A stretch of DNA of 64,000 nucleotides from Crossiella sp. SN42 (GTDB lineage: Bacteria > Actinomycetota > Actinomycetes > Mycobacteriales > Pseudonocardiaceae), in the NCBI RefSeq assembly GCF_023897065.1, contig NZ_JAMHIV010000036.1:44238-108237 (forward strand), written 5' to 3'. The position numbers were made by a program, and so were the translations under genes. Numbering within the stretch: the stretch's first letter is position 1; each line of letters starts with the position of its first letter. The notes beneath the pieces are model-generated. The model saw only the letters and a program-made list of their open reading frames with translations. It had not been told where the DNA came from and ran no database searches. Positions 23,852 to 33,931 of the stretch are shown piece after piece.

Positions 23852-25111
23852 TCAAGGCAAGGGCAGCCAGCGCGGATGGATGACGTAGGCGATGCCTCCC
23901 GGGCCGCCGGCCACTGAGCCGTCGGCCCGGTACCGCTTGGTGCGCTGCCAGATGTTCTCGAACTGCGCCCGCTTGTACACGTGCCGCACCGCCGGGTTGT
24001 CCGGCGAGGCCGGGTCGTTGGCGATCACGTCACCGGTGCGGGTGAACCCGACCACCACCATGATGTGCCCCGTGGTGCCGTAGCCCGCGCCGTCGAGCTC
24101 GGCGGCCAGGAACGACTGCGAGGTGATCACCGGGATGCCCTGCCGGATGTAGCGTTCCAGCTCGGTCAGCGAGCTGAGCCTGGTGATGTGCCCGGCCAGC
24201 CCGAAGGAGGCCGCGTAGGCGGTGTTGAACGGCCAGTTGCCGGTGCCCCGGTAGTCGTAGTCGTAGTTGTGCCGGGCCGCGTAGGCCACGCTCGGATCGG
24301 TGTAACCCTGCGGGATCCAGGACATCTGCTCGGCGGAGGGCTTGCGGCCCCAGTACTCCAGCACCATCTGGGTGGAGGTCGGGCTGCACCACACCTGACC
24401 GCCGCCGCCGTACTCCGGGAAGTTGCCGCGGTGCACGTTCTGCGAGTAGCGCGGCACCGGCAGCTCCATGCCCCAGGCCCCGCCCGGCCCGCTGGCCGGC
24501 ACGATGAACCGGTCTGGGATGGCCGAGGCCATCGCGCCCACCTTGGTCACCTGGGCGGCGGACTTCGCGCCCGGCACCCGGTACAGCGTCACCCGCAGCT
24601 GGTAGGAGGTCCACGGGGTGGCGGCCTTGAAGGTGTCCACGTCCACGAACCCGTTGGCGTCGCCCTGGTCCGGCACCGTGGTCCGCTTGATCAGCGAGTC
24701 CGCCGAGGCCCACCGGCCCATCACGTACCACTTGCTGTCCACAGTGGACGACCCGCCGCGGCCGCGCAGCTCCACCTGCAACCAGGTCTCGGCCGGGGTG
24801 CTCGCGTTCCAGGAGGCGATGAGCTCGGTGGCGGGGAAGGACAGCGCGCGCCGGGAGGAGGTCCAGCGGGCGTACTCGAACTGCTGGGTCTTCCCGGTGT
24901 GCGGATCGGCGTAGTCGGTGGTGCCCGCGGGCTTGGCCATGGTCAGCCCGTTCGGGGTGGCCGCGGTGCCCTCGTTGGCGCCCTGGTGGAAGTCGTGCAC
25001 GGACTGCCAGGCATGGAAGTCGATCATGGTGGACTTTCCGGCGGTGGCCGAGGCGGGAGCCGCGAGCAGAGCGCATAACGCGGCCAGTGGGGCAACGAGG
25101 ATTCGGCGCAT
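23852..25111 (-). CDS. Secreted C39-like peptidase
   Basis: A 419-aa exported protein: signal peptide VAPLAALCALLAAPASATA, a beta-rich N-terminal domain (about 30-210) and a papain-like C39-type domain with Cys in QVWCSPTSTQMVLEYWG, His in GHIMVVVGF and Asn-Asp in VIANDPAS. C39 members cleave double-glycine leaders; this secreted stand-alone form more likely acts on envelope or extracellular peptides. ATG 25111 overlaps the stop of the hydrolase gene upstream (TGATG), so they are made together. Confidence 0.8.
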   Translation of the reverse strand: MRRILVAPLAALCALLAAPASATAGKSTMIDFHAWQSVHDFHQGANEGTAATPNGLTMAKPAGTTDYADPHTGKTQQFEYARWTSSRRALSFPATELIASWNASTPAETWLQVELRGRGGSSTVDSKWYVMGRWASADSLIKRTTVPDQGDANGFVDVDTFKAATPWTSYQLRVTLYRVPGAKSAAQVTKVGAMASAIPDRFIVPASGPGGAWGMELPVPRYSQNVHRGNFPEYGGGGQVWCSPTSTQMVLEYWGRKPSAEQMSWIPQGYTDPSVAYAARHNYDYDYRGTGNWPFNTAYAASFGLAGHITRLSSLTELERYIRQGIPVITSQSFLAAELDGAGYGTTGHIMVVVGFTRTGDVIANDPASPDNPAVRHVYKRAQFENIWQRTKRYRADGSVAGGPGGIAYVIHPRWLPLP

Positions 25112-26667
25112 CAGAACTCCCAGAAGGCGGGCACCCAGACCGGGCGCGGCGTGCCCTCCCGGTGGGTGCGGTCCAGGGCGGTGACCAGGTAGGTGAACCG
25201 GCGGTCGGGCGGCGCGCCCGCGTCGAGCAGGGACAGGTCGCGGGTGGTGCCCAGCAGGGTGGCCGGGTCGGTGGTGGAGCACTCGGTGACGGACTGGTGG
25301 CCGGGCAGCCGGTACACCGCGTACCCGCTCGCGCCCGCGGTGGCCTGCCAGCTCAGCCGGTAGCCGCCGCCGGGGTTCGGTTCGGCGCGTACGGAGACCG
25401 GTGCGCCGGGCGCGGTGCCGGGGACAGTGCGGCGGATCGGCACCAGCGCGGAGTAGCGGTGCTGGTCGGTGTTAAGGCGGTCGGCGAAGCCCAGCGGGTT
25501 GGCGAACACGCTGTTGACGTTGTAGTAGATGTCGCCGCCGACCTGCGGGTGCGACCGGTTGAGCGCCAGGTGTTTGGGCATCTCCTCCGGGTCGGTCCAG
25601 GCCGCGGGGTTGCTGGTGCCGATCTTGTAGGCGCCCTGTCCAATGTAGAGGGACACCCCGGTGCCCTCGACCTCCTTGGCCCACCAGGGGATCAGCTTGT
25701 CGTAGGCGGCGGGCGGGTAGCCGATGCTCCAGTACACCTGCGGCGCCACGTAGTCGATCCAGGCGTTGCGGATCCAGGTCCGGGTGTCGGCGTAGAGGTC
25801 GTCGTAGTTGTGCACGCCAGCGGTGGTCTCCGAGCCGGTCGGGTCGTGCCGCTTGTCCCGCCACACGCCGAACGGGCTGACCCCGAAGGACACCCAGGGC
25901 TTGCTCGCGCCGATCTGCTCGCCGATCTCCCTGATCAGCCGGTTCACGTTGTCCCGCCGCCAGTCCGCCTTCACCGGGAAACCCGCGCCGTGCTGGCGGT
26001 AGGTCGCCTCGTCCGGGAACTCCTGACCGGCCACCGGGTAGGGGTAGAAGTAGTCGTCGAAGTGCACGCCGTCCAGGTCGTAGCGGCCGAGCACATCGCT
26101 GATCACGTTGCGCACGTGCGCGCGGACCGCGGGCAGGCCGGGGTTGTAGACCAGCCCGTTGCCGTAGCGGATCACCCAGTCCGGGTTCACCCGTGCGGGG
26201 TGGCTGGGCACCAGCTTGGCCGGATCGGGCTGGGTGCTCACCCGGTACGGGTTGAACCAGCCGTGGAACTCCAGGTCCCTGGCGTGCGCCTCGGCGATCA
26301 GGAAGGCCAGCGGGTCGTAGCCGGGGGACTGGCCCTGGGTCCCGGTCAGGTACTGCGACCACGGTTCCAGGGTGGACGGGTAGAACGCGTCCGAAGCCGG
26401 GCGGACCTGCACGAACACCGCGTTGAACCGCAGCTGCTTGGCCCGGTCCAGCAGCCGCCGGTACTCGTCCTGTTGTTGCGCGACGGTCAGGCCGGGCCGG
26501 GACGGCCAGTTGATGTTGGACACGCTGGCGATCCACAGCCCGCGCAGCTGCCGCTTGGGCTGGGCGGGCTCCGGGCAGGCGGCCAGAGCGGTCGCGCCCG
26601 CCGGTCCGGAGGCCAGCAACGGCGCCACCAGCAGCAGGCACAGGAGCATGCGCAGGAGGCGGAGCAT
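25111..26667 (-). CDS. Secreted family-10-like glycosyl hydrolase (DUF187/GHL10) with Fn3-like end
   Basis: A 518-aa exported protein. After the signal peptide (LLRMLLCLLLVAPLLASG) comes a TIM-barrel domain typical of GHL10/DUF187: RGLWIASVSNINWPS, FNAVFVQVRPASDAFYPS, FHGWFNPYRVS, DGVHFDDYFYPYP (acidic pair of the likely active site), WVSFGVSPFGVW and YVAPQVYWSIGYP. A C-terminal beta domain (about 420-518) resembles fibronectin type III. The family acts on bacterial or plant-type polysaccharides, possibly peptidoglycan. ATG 26667 is one of three possible starts (26682 TTG, 26649 ATG); none has a strong ribosome-binding site. Confidence 0.82.
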   Translation of the reverse strand: MLRLLRMLLCLLLVAPLLASGPAGATALAACPEPAQPKRQLRGLWIASVSNINWPSRPGLTVAQQQDEYRRLLDRAKQLRFNAVFVQVRPASDAFYPSTLEPWSQYLTGTQGQSPGYDPLAFLIAEAHARDLEFHGWFNPYRVSTQPDPAKLVPSHPARVNPDWVIRYGNGLVYNPGLPAVRAHVRNVISDVLGRYDLDGVHFDDYFYPYPVAGQEFPDEATYRQHGAGFPVKADWRRDNVNRLIREIGEQIGASKPWVSFGVSPFGVWRDKRHDPTGSETTAGVHNYDDLYADTRTWIRNAWIDYVAPQVYWSIGYPPAAYDKLIPWWAKEVEGTGVSLYIGQGAYKIGTSNPAAWTDPEEMPKHLALNRSHPQVGGDIYYNVNSVFANPLGFADRLNTDQHRYSALVPIRRTVPGTAPGAPVSVRAEPNPGGGYRLSWQATAGASGYAVYRLPGHQSVTECSTTDPATLLGTTRDLSLLDAGAPPDRRFTYLVTALDRTHREGTPRPVWVPAFWEF

Positions 26668-26715
26668 GCCGGTGATTTTCAAGAACCGGCCCGACCTTGT
26701 AAACCGCTGACCGGG

Positions 26716-27807
<1,092 letters not shown>

Positions 27808-27825
27808 GAGTGCCCAGCTTAGGTC

Positions 27826-28203
27826 CTAGAACATGGTGTTGCTGTTCGCCGCCTGCTCAGGCACCTCCTGCGCCACGTCCCAGTGCTCCACGATCCGTCC
27901 CTCCCACAGCCGCATGATGTCCATGATGGCCGTGCCCCTGCTCTCCGGCGTCAGCTTCAGGTGGCAGTGCGTGATCACGTGGTCCCGGTCGGCGAAGACC
28001 CGCTTGATCTCCAGGCTCAGCGCGGGAAACCGGGCGACGAAGTCGGTCAGGTGCGCGGCCGAGGCGGCGGCGCCGTCCGGGGCGTGCGGGTTGTGCTGGA
28101 CGTAGTCCGGGTGCACGTGCCGGGCGAAGGCCTCCGCCGGGCGCTTGTAGTTGAAGGCCAGGTTGAGGAAGTCCTGGACGGTCCGCTTGTGCTGTTCGCT
28201 CAT
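27826..28203 (-). CDS. SnoaL-like/NTF2-fold protein
   Basis: A 125-aa protein of the NTF2 superfamily: FLNLAFNYKRPAEAFARHVHPDYVQHNPHAPDG, VITHCHLKL, and WEGRIVEHWDVAQEVPE, close to the SnoaL-like family seen with predicted esterase or isomerase roles. His/Asp residues line the usual cone-shaped pocket. ATG 28203 follows AGGTGGGAGAG. It is divergent from the LysR gene at 28332, whose product is the likely regulator. Substrate unknown. Confidence 0.8.
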   Translation of the reverse strand: MSEQHKRTVQDFLNLAFNYKRPAEAFARHVHPDYVQHNPHAPDGAAASAAHLTDFVARFPALSLEIKRVFADRDHVITHCHLKLTPESRGTAIMDIMRLWEGRIVEHWDVAQEVPEQAANSNTMF

Positions 28204-28316
28204 CTCTCCCACCTCGGTCACCACGGGATGATGCCGGTCACCAGCGCCACCGAATTGCTCATGCGCTCACCCCACCAGGGCCGGGGCGCGGCCGGAAATA
28301 CCGGCTTGGTCTGTGC

Positions 28317-28324
28317 TTATACCC
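28317..28324 (+). promoter_or_regulatory. -10 element of the LysR gene, possibly leaderless
   Basis: TTATACCC ends seven bases before the LysR ATG at 28332, so transcription would begin at or near the start codon. A CCGG-AAATA-CCGG repeat at 28292-28304 lies just upstream and may be part of the LysR site. Confidence 0.4.
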
Positions 28325-28331
28325 TGGCGGC

Positions 28332-29213
28332 ATGAGCGAGGTGGAGGTGCGCGAGCTGCGGTACTTCCGCGCCGTGGCCGAGCAGCTCAACTTCTCCAGG
28401 GCGGCGGCCGGGCTCGGCATCGCCCAGCCCGCGCTGTCCAGGGCGATCCGCCAGCTGGAGCGGCGGCTCGGCGTGCCGCTGTTCCTGCGGGACACCCGCA
28501 GGGTCGAGCTGACCGACGCCGGGCAGGCCCTGCTCACCGAGACCGGCCGGGTGCTGGACGCGCTCTCCGCCGCGGTGCACCGCACCCGCCGCGCGGGCGC
28601 GCCCACCCCGACGGTGGTGATCACCGCGAAGGCCGGCGTGGCCACCGAACTGTTGCGCCGCATGGTCACCGCGCACGCGGCGCTGCCGGATGCCCCGCGG
28701 GTGGAGGTGGTGATCAGCGGGTACGGCGAGCAGACCGCCATGCTCCGCGATGGCCGTGCCGACCTGGCCCTGATCGGCTCACCCGCCGAGCACACCGGGT
28801 TCGACGTCGAGCCGCTGCTGTGCGAACCCAGGGTGGCCGCGCTGCCGCTGGGGCACCCGCTGGCCGCGCGGGCGGTGCTGGACTGCGCCGACCTCCGCGG
28901 CCACCCGATGCCGCAGTGGCCGGGCGCGACCCCGGCCGCGCGGGCCTACTGGGCGGGCCGGGACCACGATCTGCCGGACGGGCCCGAGGCGCACGACAAC
29001 TCGCTGCTGCTGGAGACCGTCGCGCTCGGCCAGGCGATCGCCCTGGTGCCGTCCTCGCTGGCCAGGCACAGCGCACGGGCGGACATCGAGTACCGGCCGG
29101 TGCGCGACGCCGCCCCGTACCGGACCGTGCTGGCCTGGCCGGCCGGTTCCCGCGCCCCCTGGATCGCGCGGTTCCTGCGGATCGCGCGGGAGCTGGCGGC
29201 GGAGTCTTCGTAG
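28332..29213 (+). CDS. LysR-family transcriptional regulator
   Basis: A 293-aa protein: N-terminal HTH with LRYFRAVAEQLNFSRAAAGLG and PALSRAIRQLERRLG, followed by the periplasmic-binding-like effector domain (VVITAKAGVATELLRRM). Standard length. Divergent from the SnoaL-like gene across a 128-base gap; LysR proteins usually control the divergent neighbour. The effector is unknown. Confidence 0.93.
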   Translation: MSEVEVRELRYFRAVAEQLNFSRAAAGLGIAQPALSRAIRQLERRLGVPLFLRDTRRVELTDAGQALLTETGRVLDALSAAVHRTRRAGAPTPTVVITAKAGVATELLRRMVTAHAALPDAPRVEVVISGYGEQTAMLRDGRADLALIGSPAEHTGFDVEPLLCEPRVAALPLGHPLAARAVLDCADLRGHPMPQWPGATPAARAYWAGRDHDLPDGPEAHDNSLLLETVALGQAIALVPSSLARHSARADIEYRPVRDAAPYRTVLAWPAGSRAPWIARFLRIARELAAESS

Positions 29214-29244
29214 CGGCAGAGTCTCGTAGCGGCAGAGCCCCCAT

Positions 29245-29340
29245 AGACGACGCGCCCGACCGGATCACCCCCGACCAGCGCCTCCCCGCGCCGGATCCCC
29301 CTGATGATCGCCCTCCCCCTGAGGTCCGGGCGCGTCGTCT
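29245..29340. repeat. Long-range 14-bp inverted repeat between convergent genes
   Basis: AGACGACGCGCCCG at 29245-29258 is repeated inverted at 29327-29340 (CGGGCGCGTCGTCT), 68 bases apart, in the 175-base gap between the LysR and GGDEF-EAL genes. A direct repeat of TCTCGTAGCGGCAGAG-like sequence lies at about 29208-29236. Could be a bidirectional terminator with a branched stem or a small repeat element. Confidence 0.5.
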
Positions 29341-29388
29341 GCGGCAAATACTCGCCGAGACCGGCGGCGCGGCACAGCGGGGAACTAC

Positions 29389-31503
29389 TCAACCTCGGCT
29401 GGGGGACTGCCCGGACAGCAGCGCCCGCGCGTCCTCCGGCGTGCCGGCCACCCCGAAGTAGGGGCCCTGGGCCGCGTCGCAGCCCAGCTCGGTCAGCCGC
29501 CGCACCTGCTCGGCGTCGCGGACGTGCGCCACGATCACCGGCAGCTCCAGCACGTGCGCCAGCGCGATCAGGTCCGCGACCATCCGCTCCCGCGCCGGGT
29601 CGGCGCCGTTGCCGGAGCCCGACAGCGGGACCCGGTGCACCTTCACCGCGTGCAGCGGCAGGTTGCGCAGGTGGGCCGGGTCGGCGGGGGACTTGCCGAA
29701 GCGGTCCAGCAGGATCTCCACGCCCATCTCGGCCAGGATGGTCAGCGTCTCGATGGCCTCGGTGGCCTCCACCGGGACAGCGCTCTCCGGGATCTCCAGC
29801 CACAGCCGGTCTGGGGCCAGCCCGGTGTCCCGCAGGATGGCCTGCACATCGCGCACCAGGTCGGCGTCGCGCAGCTGGCGGGGGCACAGGTTCACGCTCA
29901 CCGCCGGCGCCCGCTCACCCAGCTCGGCGGCCCAGGCCGCGGCCTGCGCGCAGGCCTCCCGCAGCACCCAGCGGCCCAGCCGGACGATCAGCCCGATGTC
30001 CTCGGCCAGCTCGCAGAAGTCGTCCTGCACCAGCACGCCCAGCTCCGGGTGGTCCCAGTGCAGCAGCGCCTCCACCCCGCGCACCAGGCCGTCGCGCAGC
30101 CGCACCACCGGCTGGAACTCCAGGTAGAACTCCTCGTTGTCCATGGCCAGCGCCATGGTGGTGGCCATCTCGTAGCGCACCCGCTCCCGCCGGGCCCGCT
30201 CGGTGTCGAACAGCGTCCACTGCCCACGCCCGTCGGTTTTGGCCCAGTGCAGGGTGAGGTCGGCGTCGCGCAACAGGTCCGGGGTGCGCACCCCGGCCGC
30301 GGGGCGCTCCACCACCCCGGCGCTGGCCGAGACGGTCAGCCGGTGCCCGACCACCTGGATCGGCTCGCCGATCGCGGTCAGCACCCGCTCGGTCAGCGCG
30401 ACCGCGGCCTGCGCGCCGGAGCTGCGGGGCAGCAGCACCGCGAACCGGTCCCCGCCGAGGTAGGCGGCCAGCGACTCCGGCTCGGCGGCCACGCCGTCGC
30501 TGATCCGGCCGCCGACCTCCTTGAGCACCTCATCGCCCACCACCGGCCCGAGCCCGCCGTTGACCACCCGGAACCCGTCCAGGTCGAACAGGCACAGCGC
30601 CACCCGCGCGTTCGGCCCGGCCTGGCTGAGCAGACCGTCCACCGCGCTGGTGAACCTGGCCCGGTTGGGCAGGCCGGTGAGCTGGTCGTGCAGGGTCTGC
30701 CTGCGCAGCTGTTCGTAGAGCAGGTGGCGCTGGGAGATGTCCTCCACCATCGCCATCCGGTAGGTCGGCAGGCCCCGGGCGTTGTGGATCAGCGCCACCG
30801 ACAGGAAGGCCCACACCAGGTCGCCGTCGGGCAGCAGGAAGCGTTTCTCGGTGCGGTACAGCTCGATCTCGCCGCGCTCCAGCTCGGCCTCGCACCGGGT
30901 CAGCGCGGCCGCGTCCTCCGGGTGCACCAGCTCGGCCAGCGTGCAGCCGATGAGCGCGCTCGCCTGGCTGCGCAGGATCTCCTGCAGCGCGCCGTTGGCC
31001 TCCACGATCCGGCCGTGCAGGTCGGTGATCGCGATGCCGATGGGGGAGACCGAGAACACCGCCCGGAACCGGGCGTCGCTGGCGCGCAAGGCGGTCTCGG
31101 CGTCGTCACGGGCGCGCAGCACGGCCCGCTTGATGGTCTCCTGCTCGTCGAAGGTGCGCTCGCGCAAGGCATCGGCGTACCCGGCGGCCAGCGCGGCCAT
31201 CAGCGCGACCACCCGGCTGGGCAGCTCGCCGTGCGCAGGTAAGTCCACTGTGGACAGAAGTTGGTCGCCGACCAGGCGTAACGTCCGGTCCAGCACGGTG
31301 GGGCCGGTGTAGTGCGCGGCGACCAGGTCCTCGGCCACCTGCGCGGCGGGCACCGCGCTGAACGGCTCCGCGGTCAGCGCGGCGACCAGCCGGTCGGTCA
31401 GGCCGAGCAGGAAGTGCTCGGTCTCCGGCCGGGACATCGAGACGAAGCTGGTGCCGTAGACCTGTGCGGTCCAGGCCCTGGCGAACGCCGCGTGGTCAGG
31501 CAT
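29389..31503 (-). CDS. PAS-GGDEF-EAL protein, probably catalytically degenerate
   Basis: A 704-aa protein: N-terminal helical region (about 1-135), PAS domain (about 140-265, FRAVFSVSPIGIAITDLHGRIVEANGA), GGDEF domain (about 270-435) and EAL domain (about 450-700). The GGDEF site reads GGDRF at about residue 350, losing the essential fourth residue. EAL keeps VEALLHW, Asn in SVNL and QGPYF, but the usual DDFG is DRFG, KID is KVH, and the AEGVE-type Glu is replaced (VAHVRD). It therefore probably senses or binds c-di-GMP rather than making or breaking it. It starts 6 bases after the third methyltransferase and ends the operon. Confidence 0.85.
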   Translation of the reverse strand: MPDHAAFARAWTAQVYGTSFVSMSRPETEHFLLGLTDRLVAALTAEPFSAVPAAQVAEDLVAAHYTGPTVLDRTLRLVGDQLLSTVDLPAHGELPSRVVALMAALAAGYADALRERTFDEQETIKRAVLRARDDAETALRASDARFRAVFSVSPIGIAITDLHGRIVEANGALQEILRSQASALIGCTLAELVHPEDAAALTRCEAELERGEIELYRTEKRFLLPDGDLVWAFLSVALIHNARGLPTYRMAMVEDISQRHLLYEQLRRQTLHDQLTGLPNRARFTSAVDGLLSQAGPNARVALCLFDLDGFRVVNGGLGPVVGDEVLKEVGGRISDGVAAEPESLAAYLGGDRFAVLLPRSSGAQAAVALTERVLTAIGEPIQVVGHRLTVSASAGVVERPAAGVRTPDLLRDADLTLHWAKTDGRGQWTLFDTERARRERVRYEMATTMALAMDNEEFYLEFQPVVRLRDGLVRGVEALLHWDHPELGVLVQDDFCELAEDIGLIVRLGRWVLREACAQAAAWAAELGERAPAVSVNLCPRQLRDADLVRDVQAILRDTGLAPDRLWLEIPESAVPVEATEAIETLTILAEMGVEILLDRFGKSPADPAHLRNLPLHAVKVHRVPLSGSGNGADPARERMVADLIALAHVLELPVIVAHVRDAEQVRRLTELGCDAAQGPYFGVAGTPEDARALLSGQSPSRG

Positions 31504-31509
31504 CCACGG

Positions 31510-32325
31510 TCACCGCCGTCGCCCGACCGCGGCGTAGATCACCGACCGCTCCGGGTCGTCACCGACCTCCTCCGGGCTCTCCGGCCGCCAGGCCGAGGTG
31601 AACACGATGCCCGGCGCGACCAGGTCGAACCCGTCGAAGAGCACCTCCAGCTCGGCCTTGGTGCGCGAGGTCATCGGGTTCTGGCTGCTCTCGTAGAGCT
31701 GCCGGACCTGCTCGGTGATCGCGGGCTGGTGCTCCACGGTGGCGTGCGAGAGGGCCAGGTAGCTGCCCGGCGCGATCGCGTCCCGGTACTGCGCCAGGAA
31801 CGCCTTGGGCTCGTCGGCGGGCGGGATGAAGTGCAGCAGCGCCACCATCAGCAGCCCGACCGGCTCGTCGAAGTCGATCAGCGCCCTGGTCTCCGGGGCG
31901 TTGAGGATCGAGTCCGGGTCGCGCACGTCGGCCTGCACCACCGCGGTGCGCGGGTCGCCGGAGAGCATCATCCGGCTGTGCGCCACCGCGACCGGCTCGT
32001 TGTCCACGTAGACCACCCTGGCCTCCGGGTTGATCTGCTGGGCCACCTCGTGCACGTTGCCCACGCTCGGGATGCCGGAGCCGATGTCCACGAACTGCCG
32101 GATCCCGTGCTGCACGCAGAAGCGCACCGCCCGCCGCAGGAACACCCGGTTCTGCTGGGCGATCATCGGCAGGCTGGGCAGCAGCGCGATGGCCTTGCGG
32201 GCGAACTGCCGGTCGGACTCGAAGTTGTAGCCGCCACCGAGGTAGTAGTCGTAGATGCGCGCGGCGCTGGGGCGCTCCACGTCCACGCCCTGGGGCACCC
32301 AGCTCGACCTCGGGTTCTCGGTCAT
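31510..32325 (-). CDS. SAM-dependent methyltransferase, PF04672 type (paralogue 3)
   Basis: A 271-aa protein: PSAARIYDYYLGGGYNFESDR is the family signature, VDIGSGIPSVGNVHEVA the SAM glycine loop, and VVYVDNEPVAVAHSRMML and HFIPPADEP later conserved blocks. It is clearly paralogous to the two genes upstream and about as long. ATG 32325 overlaps the stop of the preceding paralogue. The family is expanded in actinomycetes and its substrates are mostly unknown. Confidence 0.88.
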   Translation of the reverse strand: MTENPRSSWVPQGVDVERPSAARIYDYYLGGGYNFESDRQFARKAIALLPSLPMIAQQNRVFLRRAVRFCVQHGIRQFVDIGSGIPSVGNVHEVAQQINPEARVVYVDNEPVAVAHSRMMLSGDPRTAVVQADVRDPDSILNAPETRALIDFDEPVGLLMVALLHFIPPADEPKAFLAQYRDAIAPGSYLALSHATVEHQPAITEQVRQLYESSQNPMTSRTKAELEVLFDGFDLVAPGIVFTSAWRPESPEEVGDDPERSVIYAAVGRRR

Positions 32326-33125
32326 GGCAACCTGCCCGCCATGCCGTACCAGCCCGCGTCCTGCGGGCGCGCCGGGCGCTCGGCCAGCGGCTCGGGCCGC
32401 CACAGCGGGGTGAACACCACGCCGGGCTCGATGATCTCGAATCCGTCCATCAGCTCGACGCACTCCTGCTTCGTGCGGGTGATGACCTTGTTGGGGCTGC
32501 GGTTGTAGAGCTCCTGGATCTTCCGGGCCGAGGGCGCCTGCTCCTCGAGGGTGCCGTGCGAGAGCACCAGCACACTGCCCGGCGCCAACTGTTCGCGGTA
32601 GTGGGCCAGCACCGACTTCACCAGCTCGGTGTCCAGCACGAAGTGCAGCACGGCCACGATCAGCAGCCCGACCGGCTGGTCGAAGTCGAGTAACCGCCTG
32701 GTCTCCGGCGCGTTCAGGATCGTGTCCGGGTCGCGCAGGTCGGCGTGCACGATCGCGGCCCGGTCCGAGCCGCGCAGCATCATCCGGCTGTGCGCCACCG
32801 CGACCGGCTCGTTGTCCACGTAGACCACCCTGGCCTCCGGGGCCACCTCGTGCACGTTGCCGGAGGTGGGCAGGCCGGAGCCGATGTCCAGGAACTGCCG
32901 GATCCCGTTGTCCGCGCAGAAACGCACCGCGCGGCGCAGGAAGGAGCGGTTCTCCCGGCACACCATGGGCAGGCCGGGGTGGATGGCGATGGCCTGCTGC
33001 GCGAAGGCCCGGTCGGCGGCGAAGTTGTAGCTGCCGCCCAGCAGGTAGTCGTAGACCCTGGCCGCACTCGGCGCGTCCACGTTCACCTCGGTCGGCACCC
33101 ACAGCCGGCGGTCTGCCACGGTCAC
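32322..33125 (-). CDS. SAM-dependent methyltransferase, PF04672 type (paralogue 2)
   Basis: A 267-aa protein with PSAARVYDYLLGGSYNFAADR, LDIGSGLPTSGNVHEVA and VVYVDNEPVAVAHSRMML. Slightly shorter than the others in the linker after NVHEVA. GTG 33125 overlaps the stop of the first paralogue (GTGA) and its stop overlaps the next start, so the three are translated as one series. Confidence 0.88.
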   Translation of the reverse strand: MTVADRRLWVPTEVNVDAPSAARVYDYLLGGSYNFAADRAFAQQAIAIHPGLPMVCRENRSFLRRAVRFCADNGIRQFLDIGSGLPTSGNVHEVAPEARVVYVDNEPVAVAHSRMMLRGSDRAAIVHADLRDPDTILNAPETRRLLDFDQPVGLLIVAVLHFVLDTELVKSVLAHYREQLAPGSVLVLSHGTLEEQAPSARKIQELYNRSPNKVITRTKQECVELMDGFEIIEPGVVFTPLWRPEPLAERPARPQDAGWYGMAGRLP

Positions 33126-33931
33126 GGTTTGCGCCCCACAATCGCGTAGAACCCGGCCAGCTCCGGCTCGTCCGGCACGTCCGAGGGCGACTCCGGCCGC
33201 CACTCCGGGGTGAACACCAGACCGGGCTCGACGATCTCGAAGTCGCCCATGAACGCGGTGATCTCCGCGCTGGTGCGGGTGGTCACCCGGTTGGCCCGCT
33301 GGTTGTACAGGTCGCGCACCGCGTGCACCTGTGGCGGCTGCCGCTCCTCGGTGCCCTGGGACAGCGCGAGGAAGCTGCCCGGCGCGAGCACCTCCCGGTA
33401 CCGGCGCATGAACGCCGCGGGCTCGTCGGCATCGGGCACGAAGTGCAGCAGGGCCACCATGAGCAGCGCCACCGGCTGGTCGAAGTCGATCAGGGCTCTG
33501 GTCTGCGGGGCGTTGAGGATCCAGTCCGGGTCGCGCACGTCGGCGTGCAGGATGGTCGCGCTGTCGTTGTCCTTCAACATCAACTCGCTGTGCGCCACCG
33601 CGACCGGCTCGTTGTCCACGTAGACCACCTTGGCGTCCGGGTAGGCCGCCTGGGCGATCTCGTGCACGTTGCCGGTGGTGGGCAGGCCGGAGCCGATGTC
33701 CAGGAACTGCCGCACGCCGTGGCCGAGGATGTACTGCACCGCGCGGCGCAGGAAGGAGCGGTTCTGCCTGCACACCATCGGCATGGTCGGCGCGACCGAG
33801 AGCAGCTGCTGGGCGAAGGCGCGGTCCACCGCGAAGTTGTAGCTGCCACCCAGGAAGTAGTCGTAGACCCTGGCCGCGCTCGGTTTGGACACATCGACTT
33901 CCTTCGGCACCCAGCTCGGCCGCTGCTCCAC
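33122..33931 (-). CDS. SAM-dependent methyltransferase, PF04672 type (paralogue 1)
   Basis: A 269-aa protein, first gene of the operon: PSAARVYDYFLGGSYNFAVDR, LDIGSGLPTTGNVHEIA, VVYVDNEPVAVAHSELML, LHFVPDADEP. GTG 33931 follows GGGGAAGGTGAG. The promoter lies in the 156-base gap shared with the divergent phospholipase C gene. Three tandem copies next to each other point to gene duplication with later divergence. Confidence 0.88.
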   Translation of the reverse strand: MEQRPSWVPKEVDVSKPSAARVYDYFLGGSYNFAVDRAFAQQLLSVAPTMPMVCRQNRSFLRRAVQYILGHGVRQFLDIGSGLPTTGNVHEIAQAAYPDAKVVYVDNEPVAVAHSELMLKDNDSATILHADVRDPDWILNAPQTRALIDFDQPVALLMVALLHFVPDADEPAAFMRRYREVLAPGSFLALSQGTEERQPPQVHAVRDLYNQRANRVTTRTSAEITAFMGDFEIVEPGLVFTPEWRPESPSDVPDEPELAGFYAIVGRKP

